A stretch of DNA of 64,000 nucleotides, from NCBI GenBank assembly GCA_030278955.1, contig JAOANR010000011.1, positions 49,277,417-49,341,416 on the forward strand, given 5' to 3'. Each line of letters starts with the position of its first letter. Positions within the stretch are counted from its first letter, which is position 1. Position numbers and translations under genes: made by a program. Below, in pieces: positions 21,554 to 31,670 of the stretch. Source of the DNA: Hygrophila difformis (lineage: Eukaryota; Streptophyta; Magnoliopsida; Lamiales; Acanthaceae). The notes beneath the pieces are model-generated. The model did not search any database, had not been told where the DNA came from, and saw only the letters and a program-made list of their open reading frames with translations.

Positions 21554-22235
21554 TTTATAATTGTTGGCCTCTTTGTGATAGAACTTTGTTTGGTTTCAAT
21601 TGTTATGGTCTTGACACTGAAATTATGCATAACAACCTCGGAAAAAGATAAGTTTGTGGGGATTTGGTGCTCTCACAAATGGCATTGTTATGTACTCCGC
21701 TCCTTTCTCCATCATGGTAAATTTAAATTTTCAATACTTGCTTTTATAGAATTAACATTTAGCTTGTGTGTCTATATTTCTAATGGAATAATTTTGACGG
21801 TGGAGAGTCTACACTACATAGAGTTGAATTTTTGCCATTCTAGCATAGTCTACTCGGTTTTCTTAACTCAAGTGTATGGACCACCTATGCTTGTTTAGGA
21901 AAGATTGATCTCTGCATTTTTGTAAGTCTTTCTTTCTTTTATTATTACTATTATTTTTGTTCATTTATTATCTACTTATTTATTAATCAAATTGTTTATT
22001 TCATTGTAGATTTCCAGTGCAATTGGAACAGTATTTGGGATCATACAACTCTCTCTATATATCTACTACCCTTGGTTCATCTCGGGCCCCCGCCTTAGCT
22101 CTGACCAAATTGTAGATGAAAAATGAAGACCAAAATGCACATGGAAATGAAGATGAAAATGTTGCTGGAAATGAAGAACAAAATATAGCTGTAAATGAAG
22201 AAAATTGTGACGAGATGCAACACCAGGCGGCATAG
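21554..22235 (+). pseudogene. SWEET copy D, decayed relic related to A1
   Basis: Only the last bases of exon 3 (CGG before GTAATCAATC at about 21476) and exons 4-6 remain. Exon 4 is 21554-21716, with a frameshift near 21665. Exon 5 (about 21800-21921) has lost its acceptor AG (GACGG instead of GACAG), and a TAG replaces Trp in LPFW. Exon 6 is 22010-22235 and reads ISSAIGTVFGIIQLSLYIYY. Its tail, after a frameshift near 22120, keeps an Asn/Glu-rich repeat (NEDENVAGNEEQNIAVNEEN) with the stop at 22233-22235. The repetitive tail links D to A1 rather than to A2. Confidence 0.8.
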
Positions 22236-22374
22236 CTTTGATGTATATCTTATGTGCAACTTTAAAGTATATTTTCCTAATAGAAGCTAAAAAGGATTTC
22301 ATTACAAACCATACAAGAATTTACGAGCTTCAGATGCTTTGAATTTCAACTTTTGTACTGTATAACATCTTTCA

Positions 22375-22500
22375 GAAAATAACTCTTTTGTCTCAATTCT
22401 TTCACAACTTTTGCCTGTTTAGCTCTCTTCCCGAAAACAGAAGCCATAGCATCTAAGGCGTTACTCTTTCCATTTCTATTATGAATTAGGAACAAGCACC
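22375..22500 (-). pseudogene. SMC4 N-terminal (Walker A) exon relic
   Basis: The minus strand reads NGKSNALDAMASVFGKRAKQ. In SMC4 proteins the Walker A loop is followed by 'GKSNVIDAMLFVFGKRAKQ', so this is an SMC4 piece with a damaged P-loop (NRNGKSN). Stops lie just upstream. Together with the coiled-coil relics at 8150-8397 and 53173-53406 it shows that a once longer SMC4-like minus-strand sequence accompanied the SWEET copies. Confidence 0.65.
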
Positions 22501-22626
22501 GCTGCTGACAAGAAGCTCTAAACACAAAATATAAATCCCCAAATTTACAACAAATAGTAAAAAATTTAAATTAACATTAAAAGTAGAAATTTTAGAAACG
22601 GTCAAAATATTTCTATAGGCCAGCAG

Positions 22627-22945
22627 GGAAAAAAAAGGCTCAAATAGTCATTTTTCTTTTCAAAAAAGCCAAATCGGTCATTTTTAAATTTTATTGTCAA
22701 TTTAGTCCTGTACCTATCCTAATTATATCCACTTTAGTCCTAAACTCACTAATGACGCTGACGTGGAAGTGATTATTATAAATCATACAGGTGGATCCGA
22801 TTTGGATGGAAAATTCAACACACGTAGACATTTATTGGTGAAGCCCTAAAATTCCAAACAGAAACGACGCGAGTGAAAGGCGCCAGGGAACGAAGGAACC
22901 CGATTTGAAACCCGTGTTTCAATCATCTCCCACGGCGCAATTCGA
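22627..22945 (+). repeat. Left terminal inverted repeat of MULE-2
   Basis: The repeat pairs with 27783-28079. Matching motifs include CCACTTTAGTCCTAAACTCA, GATCCGATTTGGATGGAAAA and ATCATCTCCCAC, with scattered substitutions and small indels (319 versus 297 bases). Confidence 0.9.
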
Positions 22946-22987
22946 ACCTAATCCGACGGCGCAAAATCCGGCAACAAAGAAACGATA

Positions 22988-25900
22988 ATGGGGTCGAAGA
23001 AGAGAATGGCTGGCCCCCTCCCGATTATGGTACATCTTCTCAATTGTTTTCTGAAATGTGGGTTCTTGGTTTGGGTTTTGCGTGTGGTGTGGTCAGTGTC
23101 GAAAAATAGGGTGGTATGGGACGTTTCTTTCTGTGTTATCGCAAATGGAGTTGAGGTTTCTGTTTTGGGGTTGCAATTATAAATAATGGCCGATTTTGTG
23201 TGTTCAGGGGTTGCAACTTGCCTTTAAATATACCTCCCGACAGTCACATGCCTTGGATCGCATTTAATAATGAAAAGGACGGTTGTGGAACTAAATTTAT
23301 TGAATTTATGAGGTGGTCCAAGTTTGGTCAGTGCTTGATGGGTCCTATTGTGCTTTGTTTATTGTTCGGTTTTCTTCCCCTTGCTGTAGAAAATGGGTTT
23401 TGGTTGTTGGACATAACAGTTTCAGTTTTTTTTTTTTTTTTTTGGGTTTGACAGAGCCGGACAACGACCGGGTCACAATTGCCTTTCATTTCGGGGGAAA
23501 AATACAGCAAGGAGCTTACTTCGAGGAAGGGCAAGCTGTCAAGGTGTTGAAGTATGACCATGTCCCCTTGAATGTAATAGGTGTTGGAGGTATGCAGTTA
23601 TTTGTTAAAACTCAAGTGACAACTGAGTTTAATTTATATTTGAAAAATAGAAGTGGGGTGAGAAGTCTAACAGATGATGCACAATTGTTTGCTGCAATTG
23701 CTAAGTTAGAGCCTGTTAGAGAAATTAAAATTTGCTGTGTACTGAAAGATGATATTAATGGGGATGTGTGTGAATTGGATTCTGGAAGTGAAGGAGATGA
23801 TTCTCTTGCTGGGCTTAGTGATTTTAGTGAATCAGACGAGGAATACGAATACAACATGGGTGAAAGTGTTATGCCTGTTCATTTGGCACCTCATGTTTTT
23901 TCCATTGCTGCTGCTACAGGTGTGATATTTTGACAAACAACGCTTGTGAGACGTTCAATGGTAATATCAGGAAGTGTAGGGAGAGACCTATCATTACTAT
24001 GCTTGAGCAAATACATGAAAGCTTAATGAAGAGATTTGCCAAGAATAGAGATAAAGTTTCCAAGTCTAAAAGATGGCAGGAAGTAATTTGCCCCCGGATC
24101 CAGATTTTCATTGACAATCACACCAATAAGCTTGAAGAATTCATTCCACAGAAAGCTGATAACACCAACTTCAGCATCAAGGGCATGCATGGTGATCAAT
24201 ACCATGTGGATTTGAAAGGAGGGGCATGTGCATGTAGGAAGTGGCAGCTAAGTGGATTCCCCTGTGTACATGCATTGAGTGCGATCAATTTCCTTCAAGC
24301 TGATGTGGAGCCTTACACTCACAAATGTTATGAATTAGCCACTTACAAGAAGACATACAAGGAATGTATTGTGCCAATTAATTCAAGGACTGAGTGGCCA
24401 AAGACGAGCATGCTACCTTGTGGACCACCTTTGTATTCAAGGAAAAAACCAGGAAGGCCGGCTCTGAAAAGGAGGCTGGAGCAGGGAGAACAAGCAGGTG
24501 GTGCACAGAGAAAGAAGTCAAAAGCTAAGCCTCTAATTGTTACTGGTTCTAGTGGTCTTAAACAACTTAGGAGACAAGAAACCAGGCCAAAGTGCAAGAA
24601 ATGTGGGGTGGAGGGTCACAATATAAGGACATGCAAGATCAAATCCATTGCAATTACAATAGATCCAGAAATTCCATCGAGTGATCAAGCTGAAGAGATC
24701 ATTGACTTGACGATTGGGGCTTATCCTATGGCCACTCAAGAAACACAAATGGAGCAGGTTTAAATGCAATTCTAATTACTTCTTAATTCATGAAAATCCA
24801 TGCACTTACAACTTATGTGTTCTTTTTGGCTTATCAGTTCATCGTTTAATAGGTACCTGTTTGCAGATTCAATTCCCCCAATCTAGTGGTTTACTTTGAT
24901 TCTATGAACCTGGATCATATCTTTATGAACTTGTTTTGTTTTGAATTTTTTATACTCATTTCATGCTTCAATCTTAAGTGTTTACTTCATATTGCATGAT
25001 TTTATTTACTATATGTGCTAATTATGGGCATATGACATCTCTTAAGTGCTAATTATGATTTCTCTGAGTTTGCTGGCTGCATGGATAATTGGTTTTGATG
25101 ACTAGAACGATCCCTATATTTTTGTAACAGCAATGGACTGATGTGCTGCTTGGCTGCCCTGCTGCTTGGTTTAGATGAATTTAGCAGCTTTCCAGTAGAA
25201 ACATTGATTGTAAGTGTATGACTTAGCAGTGCACGAGCTGCTTTGGTGGAAATAAATACCATATTCCTAAAAAAAAAAAAATGGGCATATGATTTGGCAC
25301 TTTATAATCTGAAGTTTTCTTTAGATGAAATTTCCCAGGATTGTGCTATTTAAAACCACCATATTTTGGCAATGAAATGTTTCTTTAGACACAATTATTA
25401 TTACTTGTTGATTTCATGTTCTGAGTGGTTCTATTGTATTGAAATTTCCCAGGATTGCTACTGAAGTGTTTTTATTTTTGAAGTTTTGATCAGCACTTGT
25501 TTATTACTTGTTTATAAGCACTCTAATTGTTAGTGGTTCGATTATTACTTGTTTATAAGCACTTTATACTTTTGCTGTTTGGATTCACAATCTAACATAG
25601 CAAATACTAATTATATGTTGCATTACATTCTCAAAGTGTAGAATCAATTTGGCAGGAGTAAATTGCATATTTTTAGTATAGATAAAGTAAGAGCAACTTA
25701 ATGAATTCAAATTCAGATTTCATTAAATAGCTCAGTCATTGTTCAGTAAGAGTACCATAATGGATATTTCAAAAAAGTCATTGTTCATTGTTCAAAAAAG
25801 CTGCTATTGAAGTGTTTTTAGCTGCCTTCAGTTAAGTTTTGATCAGTTCATATAGTTTTTGAGTAGTTGAAGTGTTTTTACTACTGCTGATCAGTTCATA

Positions 25901-26179
25901 TAAAGCTGAAGTGTTTTTACTTTTTTATTGTCTGATTTTTTGCAGCTCTTTCCGGTTGGAGACAACTCAGGGAACGTCATGGAGGATCACACGGAGTTGC
26001 AAGGGGATACATTGCTGCAAGACATGCTTTCAAGCATACCAAACATGGACAACCAGGAAAACAACAACTCAAATGATGCTGCTGTCGGTACAAGTGAGCT
26101 GCCAATCATCAAGAAAAATGGGAAAGACTTCATGACACTGAAGAATGTCATTGCTAAAGAGAAAAGGAAGGGTAGTTGA
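22988..26179 (+). pseudogene. MULE-2 transposase gene with the catalytic core deleted
   Basis: A short first exon (ATG at 22988) and an intron ending near 23454 lead into the PB1-like N-terminal domain and an acidic stretch (to about 23925). The sequence then jumps, with a frame change near 23920, straight to CDILTNNACETFNGNI, the segment around the third catalytic residue. The DNA-binding segment and both catalytic Asp sites present in MULE-1 are missing. The SWIM finger (CACRKWQLSGFPCVHA, about 24225) and CCHC knuckle (CKKCGVEGHNIRTC, about 24590) are kept. A last exon follows (about 25945-26179, ending KEKRKGS) after an intron of about 1.2 kb. No stop interrupts the remaining exons, so a core-less protein could still be made. 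Confidence 0.8.
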
Positions 26180-26942
26180 GATTGGAAGTTGTAGTGTTGT
26201 ATGTTTGCTGGTTTTTGTGAATGGCTCAAACAATTGCCTTCTTTTGAACAATGTTTATTTTGTATAGTGCACGGTCGGTGTGACCTCTAGATGAATCATA
26301 TTTGCAAGGGGGTGGCTCCGTTTTAGATCAACTATATATGGTCATTTTGGGAGCACTACCCTTGCAAACTATTGTATTGCACCAAAACAATTGGCTACTG
26401 CATATTTTGAAAGCATGGAATGAAGTTGATCTTCTGCTTTCTAGATTCATTTGTGTGCTTTTTATTCTTGTTGATCATATTATTCACATCAAATGGTCTT
26501 CAGCAGGTAAACATTCACCCACAAATTTGTTTTCCAGATTCATTGCATCAAAACTATTGCATCAATCAGGAAAGCAGGTTTTAAGTGTGGAGTTGGATCT
26601 CTGCCTTTGGGCTTTTGGCATTCAATGCCCGTCTCTGCAGCATCATCAAACTCTCTCAATCTATTATTATGAGCATTATCCAACAAGTAAATATTAGAGG
26701 AAAGGCATCTCTGCCATTTTCAGGTACACAGAGAGCATTATCCAACAAAAAAAACACTAAGAATCACCCACATCTTTGCTCCAAACATCATTCATTCAAG
26801 CTAAAATAAAACAAGATACAAAGTGCAATTACACTCCCATCACCTACAAAGATCGAACATCCAAAATCCAACCACCCAACCATTTTACAGCCTTCCAAAA
26901 CACACGATTTCCAAAATGGGGAGTATATGAACTAAGAGCAAA

Positions 26943-27377
26943 TCATCTCCATGTTACAGCAAAACAAACTGCAAACAACAATACCATAAAACCCCACTTC
27001 CAGCCCCTGCTTACTCCATCCCTATCAATTCTTGGAGGCTCCACCCAAACATCACCATCTGAAATCCCTTCCCCAGAAGCTTCTGCCATTCCGTGCCCTG
27101 AGACTTCGGTCGGATGTCGAACATATTCACCACTTGGTTGCCACTGAGTCCGTGTCGGTGTTACCCATCCAATAAAACCACCACATCCATTCTTCCCACA
27201 TGAGTAATACAACTTACCTTCATTCCCATTCCGATTTGAACCGACTACTCTAATTTCTGGTCTTTCACCGCATCTGCAATTGGGTGTTCTTGGATAACGT
27301 ATATCGAGCGTATGGAAATTTGTGAAAATCTTTGCTAATTTTGTCATAAAAATTAGACCTTTACTTTTGGAAGCCAA
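26943..27377 (-). CDS. GRF-type zinc finger protein carried by MULE-2
   Basis: This open 144-residue frame lies near the right end of MULE-2, convergent with the transposase gene. The Cys pattern (CRCGERPEIRVV, then YYSCGKNGC) fits a GRF-type finger, a short zinc-binding fold linked with single-stranded nucleic acid binding in other proteins. A hydrophobic C-terminus (WGFMVLLFAVCFAVTW) looks like a membrane anchor. ATG codons lie at the frame start and 11 codons in (FMTKLAK); which one is used is unclear. The frame is uninterrupted. It is the counterpart of the GRF gene of MULE-1, but the two are clearly diverged and differ in exon layout. Confidence 0.65.
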   Translation of the reverse strand: MASKSKGLIFMTKLAKIFTNFHTLDIRYPRTPNCRCGERPEIRVVGSNRNGNEGKLYYSCGKNGCGGFIGWVTPTRTQWQPSGEYVRHPTEVSGHGMAEASGEGISDGDVWVEPPRIDRDGVSRGWKWGFMVLLFAVCFAVTWR

Positions 27378-27782
27378 AACCCCAATCTGATATCGACACA
27401 GAAATACACAAGATTATGAATAATCGATAGGATCAAAACCAGTTCCATAAACAATCAGCAATAAAAGAAAATACTCATAAACAATACTCACTCTGGTAAG
27501 TGGTAACCAGTGCCACCACTTTCTTGCAGGTTTCTGTTTTTCTTTAATTTCTTTCCGTCCCTCTATAAAACCCTTCTTTCTTCACCAACCCCTCTTCACC
27601 TGTTCACTATTCCCAGGAATCTTTCCATAACCCACATTCTTGAAAGGGGTCTTCGGAGTTAGTGGCCACTGGGGATCCATTTATATGGTTCGTCCCCATT
27701 TCAAGATTTTTGGTGGGAGTTTTCAGTTTTACATTGTGCGTTTTGGTCTTCAATGGGTTCTACAATCTTGATTTCAAGATTG

Positions 27783-28079
27783 TCGAATTGCGTCGTGGGA
27801 GATGATTGAAACACGGGTTTCAAATCGGGTTCCTTCGTTCCCTCTCGCGTTTGGAATTTGAGGGCTTCACCAATAAATGTCTACGTGTGTTGAATTTTCC
27901 ATCCAAATCGGATCCACATGTATGATTTATAATAATCACTTCCACGTCAGTGTCATTAGTGAGTTTAGGACTAAAGTGGATATAATTAGAATAGGTAGAG
28001 GACTAAATCGGCAATAAAATTTAAAAAGGACCGATTTGGCTTTTTTGAAAAGAAAAAGGACTATTTGAGCCTTTTTTCC
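27783..28079 (-). repeat. Right terminal inverted repeat of MULE-2
   Basis: This is the inverse of 22627-22945. Its inner end (TCGAATTGCG) and outer end (GAGCCTTTTTTCC) line up with those of the left arm, so both arms are complete. Confidence 0.9.
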
Positions 28080-28179
28080 GGCCAGAAAATGAATGGGAAA
28101 ACTAAGGCCCTGTACCCATAGACAAAATATTATAAGAGTCAAAGCCCCTCCATTTCAAACATTGTATTTTAGGCTCTAT
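28080..28179. other. Flank of MULE-2
   Basis: This is single-copy-looking DNA between the MULE-2 target duplication and the 46-bp tandem array. No feature is seen. Confidence 0.5.
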
Positions 28180-28760
28180 GTAATAACCTGGTAAATCACA
28201 TACCAAGAACTTGGTAAAGCACATACCAATACAATGGTAAAACACTACCAATAACCTGGAAAATGCCATAAGGTAATCGTGGTAAAGCACATACTAAAAA
28301 CTTTGTAAAGCACATATGATATATGTGGAATAACTTGGTAAACACCATAAGATATTTGTGGTAAAGTGCATACCAATAACTTGGTAAACACCATAAGATA
28401 TTTGTGGTAAAGTGCATACCAATAACTTGGTAAACACCATAAAATATTTGTGGTAAAGCACATACCAAGACTTGGTAAATACCATATGTTGTATGTTGAA
28501 TAACTTGGTAAACACCATAAGATATTTGTGGTAAAACACATATAAAAAACTTGGTAAATATCATATTGTATCTGTGGTAAACCATACCTAAACCCTAAAC
28601 CCTAAACCACGTACTAATAACTTGGTAAGTACTAATATATGGTAGTTATGGTAAAGCGCATACTATACAGTGATAAACCACATATCATTAACCTAGTAAA
28701 TACCATATAATATCTAGGTAAGACACATACAAATGACGTGGTAAACCAAGTCAAATATGT
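28180..28760. repeat. 46-bp tandem repeat (minisatellite)
   Basis: The unit contains ACTTGGTAAACACCATAAG and ATTTGTGGTAAAG. CCATAA starts at 28345, 28391 and 28437, giving a 46-base period. About ten degenerate units are visible, with the outer ones more diverged and of variable length. The minus-strand reading frames over the array only reflect its periodicity and are not genes. Confidence 0.9.
28587..28608. repeat. Interstitial telomere-like motif, three CCCTAAA units
   Basis: CCTAAACCCTAAACCCTAAA sits inside the 46-bp array and equals three units of the Arabidopsis-type plant telomere repeat (complement TTTAGGG). Confidence 0.85.
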
Positions 28761-29105
28761 GATGAGTCATCCCAATGGAGAACGATCCTCTGGAAATATA
28801 AAAAATAAGGCTTTCTTCATTTTTTATATATAGGGCTACGAGGGCGTTAAGGTTCCAGGTCATTCACCAAGGCACAACCGGGTAAGGGTTCAATACAGCT
28901 CGACCGATAGGGTGAGGAGAGGACTCAAGGCCATAAGGAGTGAGAGTACAAAGTGTAATAAAATTGGAATGGAGCCAAAAAAAAATGGAATGATTTTTAC
29001 AAAGGGCATGGGCTCGAGGGTAACGCCTGTATAGTACCGTGATTTACCATAATTTAAGTAGTCCAATATTTTAATTATAATATTTCAAATTTAAGTGTAA
29101 TAACT

Positions 29106-29106
<1 letters not shown>

Positions 29107-29144
<38 letters not shown>

Positions 29145-29164
29145 TATTATTATTATTATTAATA

Positions 29165-29197
<33 letters not shown>

Positions 29198-29200
29198 TAT
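29107..29200. repeat. (AAT)n-(ATT)n palindromic microsatellite
   Basis: About 14 AAT units are followed directly by about 15 ATT units with a small interruption, so the two halves are mutually complementary and could form a long hairpin. Confidence 0.9.
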
Positions 29201-29792
29201 TTTTACATTATAAATTTATTCAATATTTTTTTGTACTCTTTTTGGACTACTTTATTTGTATTGAATAAATTAAATTGTTTAGTTATTCTATAGTAAATTA
29301 TATTTACTTCATCTGAATTCTTAGTCTCTTTGTAAATCATTTATTTTATTGTTATGGATTTTGATGTTCAATAAATGTGTGTATGTATCTATTATTAATG
29401 TTTTTTTTTCATCTATCAAACATAGCCTTTAATTCTTACTTGAACAAATTTTATTTGTTTCATTTGTTCAGACAAATTTGGGCAGATAATATTAGTACTT
29501 CAAGGTTATTTTATTTCAATTATATTATTACTTCAAGGTTATTTTATTTCAATTGTTTGTCCATCCTTAATGCATTTGGTTATTTTGTACTATTTAGAAT
29601 AGAAAATTTATACATAAATATTTTGTCTATACATTCCCGCCCATTGGGCGGGGTAATACTATTGTTGATTTATAACGGGAATATATAAAATGATAAGAAA
29701 AAGTTGAAAGTCATTTGATAGGCATGAGTGATGTGTAGGTAGGAGGCTGGATTCGGATCTGTTGGAAAACATTTTATCTCTATTATGAAGTA
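29201..29792. other. AT-rich intergenic DNA with a perfect GC hairpin
   Basis: No gene is seen. At 29636-29652 the sequence CCCGCCCATTGGGCGGG forms a perfect short stem. It is followed by GTAATACTAT and resembles a Helitron 3' hairpin, but a CTRR terminus is missing. A related motif is at 19224. Confidence 0.4.
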
Positions 29793-30053
29793 CTTCCTCG
29801 GTTTTTCAATATTTGCTACGGACCCACACAACACGCAATTCAATGCACATTTTAAACCATCGATAACTCATGTTCGGTACAAATAAAAATTTTAAAAGTT
29901 TGATATTTAAAAACTACATGACGAGACGAATCTAATAAGATCTCATTTGGCTATATATTTAACTTGTATAACTATGATAAAACTTTAAGTGAAAGTTTGT
30001 GTGTAAATAGTACCACATTACTTAATGTAAACATCATAACGAGATGGATGAAG
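29793..30053. mobile_element. Stowaway-like MITE
   Basis: It begins CTTCCTCGGTTTTTC and ends GAGATGGATGAAG, which are degenerate Stowaway ends, with TA outside at 29791-29792 and 30054-30055. Inner motifs (ACGAGACGAATCTAATAAGA) recall the other Stowaway copies in the window in inverted order. It is non-coding. Confidence 0.7.
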
Positions 30054-30058
30054 TACTA

Positions 30059-30312
30059 CCTCCGTTTTTGTGATTCTGCAACATTTCAATTTTTGACACT
30101 ATTCATTGTTTAACTTTGATTCAAATTTTTACATAGTTATACAAGGGAAAACATAGTCAAGTGAGATATTGTTGGATTCGTCTTATCTTGTAGTTTTAGA
30201 ATATCCACTTTTTATAATTTTTACATATACACAATTTAAGTTATCAATCATTAAAGATGTGCATTGAACTGCGTGCAATGGGGGGAACGTTGCACTTTCA
30301 AGAGAACAGAGG
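30059..30312. mobile_element. Stowaway-like MITE, directly adjacent to the previous one
   Basis: It begins CCTCCGTTTTTGTG and ends AGAACAGAGG, with TA on both sides (30057-30058 and 30313-30314). It shares GGATTCGTCTTATC with the copies at 6891 and 51655 in the same orientation. Only five bases separate it from its neighbour. Confidence 0.72.
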
Positions 30313-30314
30313 TA

Positions 30315-31115
30315 CTATTATATTACATCACATACAAGACCCGTCCTAACATTACAGGTGCCTAGGCAAAATAAAATCATAAGTTCCAATTGAAGGTGCC
30401 TAGGCAAAATAAAATCATAAGTTCCAATTGAATCTAGAGAAATAGTATAAAATATAAATATTTTTCAAAAATAAAAATTTATCGATATAAATAATTTTTC
30501 TTAGGCCTTCCCCAACCCACCATGCAATTTGCATATTTGCAGGTGGGGCTCCAACACACCCTGCAAAAATGGGGAGAGCACCGTTCATCCCTGCATTTCT
30601 CCTCTTTTTTTTCCTGTTTTTTTAGTTAATAATAAAAACAAATATATTATTAGTATTTTTTATAAAAATGTTTATAAATATTATTTATAAATTTAAAAAG
30701 GATTTATAAAATAGATTATATAGGGAATATTCCTTAATACTGTAAAAATAGAGGATTGAGTTGAAGATGAAATTACTGTAGCTATTCTGCGAAAGTAGAG
30801 ATTTGTACTGCAGTTCCTGCAAAAAATAGAAAATCACTATATACGGTTTTCTATATAGTGAAAATCACCAATTGGTTAGTGTTTAGGGTTTAGGATTTTA
30901 ACCATATAAGGTAGTACTACTGCTAAAAATTACTGTGGCTCTTCATACGGATTTCTTTCCACCATATGAATTTTGTTTGTTGGTATTAGACCACTATATA
31001 CTACTATCCACTATATACTGGGTATCCCAAGCCCACAAGACCAATTAATTTATTTTGTGTGATATCTAGTACTATGTATATATCGGTCCCTGATACAGAG
31101 CAACTGCCATGAAAG
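30315..31115. other. Intergenic DNA, no gene seen
   Basis: A 37-base direct repeat (AGGTGCCTAGGCAAAATAAA) occurs twice at 30356-30425. From about 30500, TTAGGCCTTCCCCAACCC resembles the end of a hAT-type MITE, but no clear matching end was found. Confidence 0.45.
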
Positions 31116-31549
31116 TAGTGGTGATTAATGAGTAGAACTACTCAAACTCAACTCCAGACTCGGCTCAGAAAAACTCGACTCGTGTTCGAAAAATTTGAGT
31201 CGAGTCGAGCGGAGTATCAAGTACTTGACTTATTTTTTCAATAATTTTTTTTATAAAATTTTAAAAAGGAAAATGCAAAAAAATAAAATAAAATACTCGA
31301 TGAGCTCAAGTACTCGACCCGACTCGAGCTCGAGAACGGAAAAAAATAAAAATAAATAAATAATCGAGCTCGAGTAGCTCGACTAATCGACTCGATTGAT
31401 TAAAAGAAAAATACTCGAGTTACTCGAACTCAGGTCGAGTCGAGCTCGAGCTCGACTACTCGAGTCGAGCTCGAGTAGCTCAAAAATGCTGTCAAGTCCA
31501 GCTCGAGTACCCCACTACTCGAGCTCGACTTGACTCGATATCACCCCTA
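31116..31549. mobile_element. hAT-like MITE rich in CTCGAG/GAGCTC palindromes
   Basis: The ends TAGTGGTGATTAATGAGT and the complement of GACTCGATATCACCCCTA are inverted with mismatches. The flanks CATGAAAG (31108-31115) and ATTGAAAG (31550-31557) match in 6 of 8 bases, consistent with a hAT 8-bp target duplication. The interior consists of many GAGTCGAG and CTCGAGCTCG motifs on both strands. It is non-coding. Confidence 0.6.
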
Positions 31550-31670
31550 ATTGAAAGGCCAACCCACTACAAAAATGATGTCTCCAACCAATCTGCACTG
31601 GCCACGGGCTTATTGGTTTCATACATTCTAAGCAAGTTTATTCAAAATGACTACAATATAAAAGACGTGG

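Larger units (their letters stand above)
22627..28079 (+). mobile_element. MULE-2: Mutator-like element with terminal inverted repeats and candidate 9-bp target duplication
   Basis: The ends GGAAAAAAAAGGCTCAAATA (left) and the complement of TATTTGAGCCTTTTTTCC (right) start long inverted repeats. The 9 bases outside are GGCCAGCAG (22618-22626) and GGCCAGAAA (28080-28088), 7 of 9 identical, which fits an aged MULE target duplication. Inside are a deleted transposase gene on + and a GRF-finger gene on -, the same arrangement as in MULE-1. The segments 24764-25944 (a putative intron), 26180-26942 and 27378-27782 hold no other gene that I can see. Confidence 0.88.

Noticed and set aside
28196..28585. 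Long minus-strand frames of about 80-130 codons with repeated Phe/Tyr/Leu motifs
   Set aside because: They arise from the 46-bp tandem repeat read in three frames; no domain and no start context.
28180..28760. Regular repeats considered as a CRISPR array
   Set aside because: Repeats are continuous with no unique spacers, and the context is a plant genome.
28800..29040. GC-richer stretch after the 46-bp array, considered as a tRNA or Helitron end
   Set aside because: No cloverleaf with A and B boxes and no hairpin followed by CTRR.
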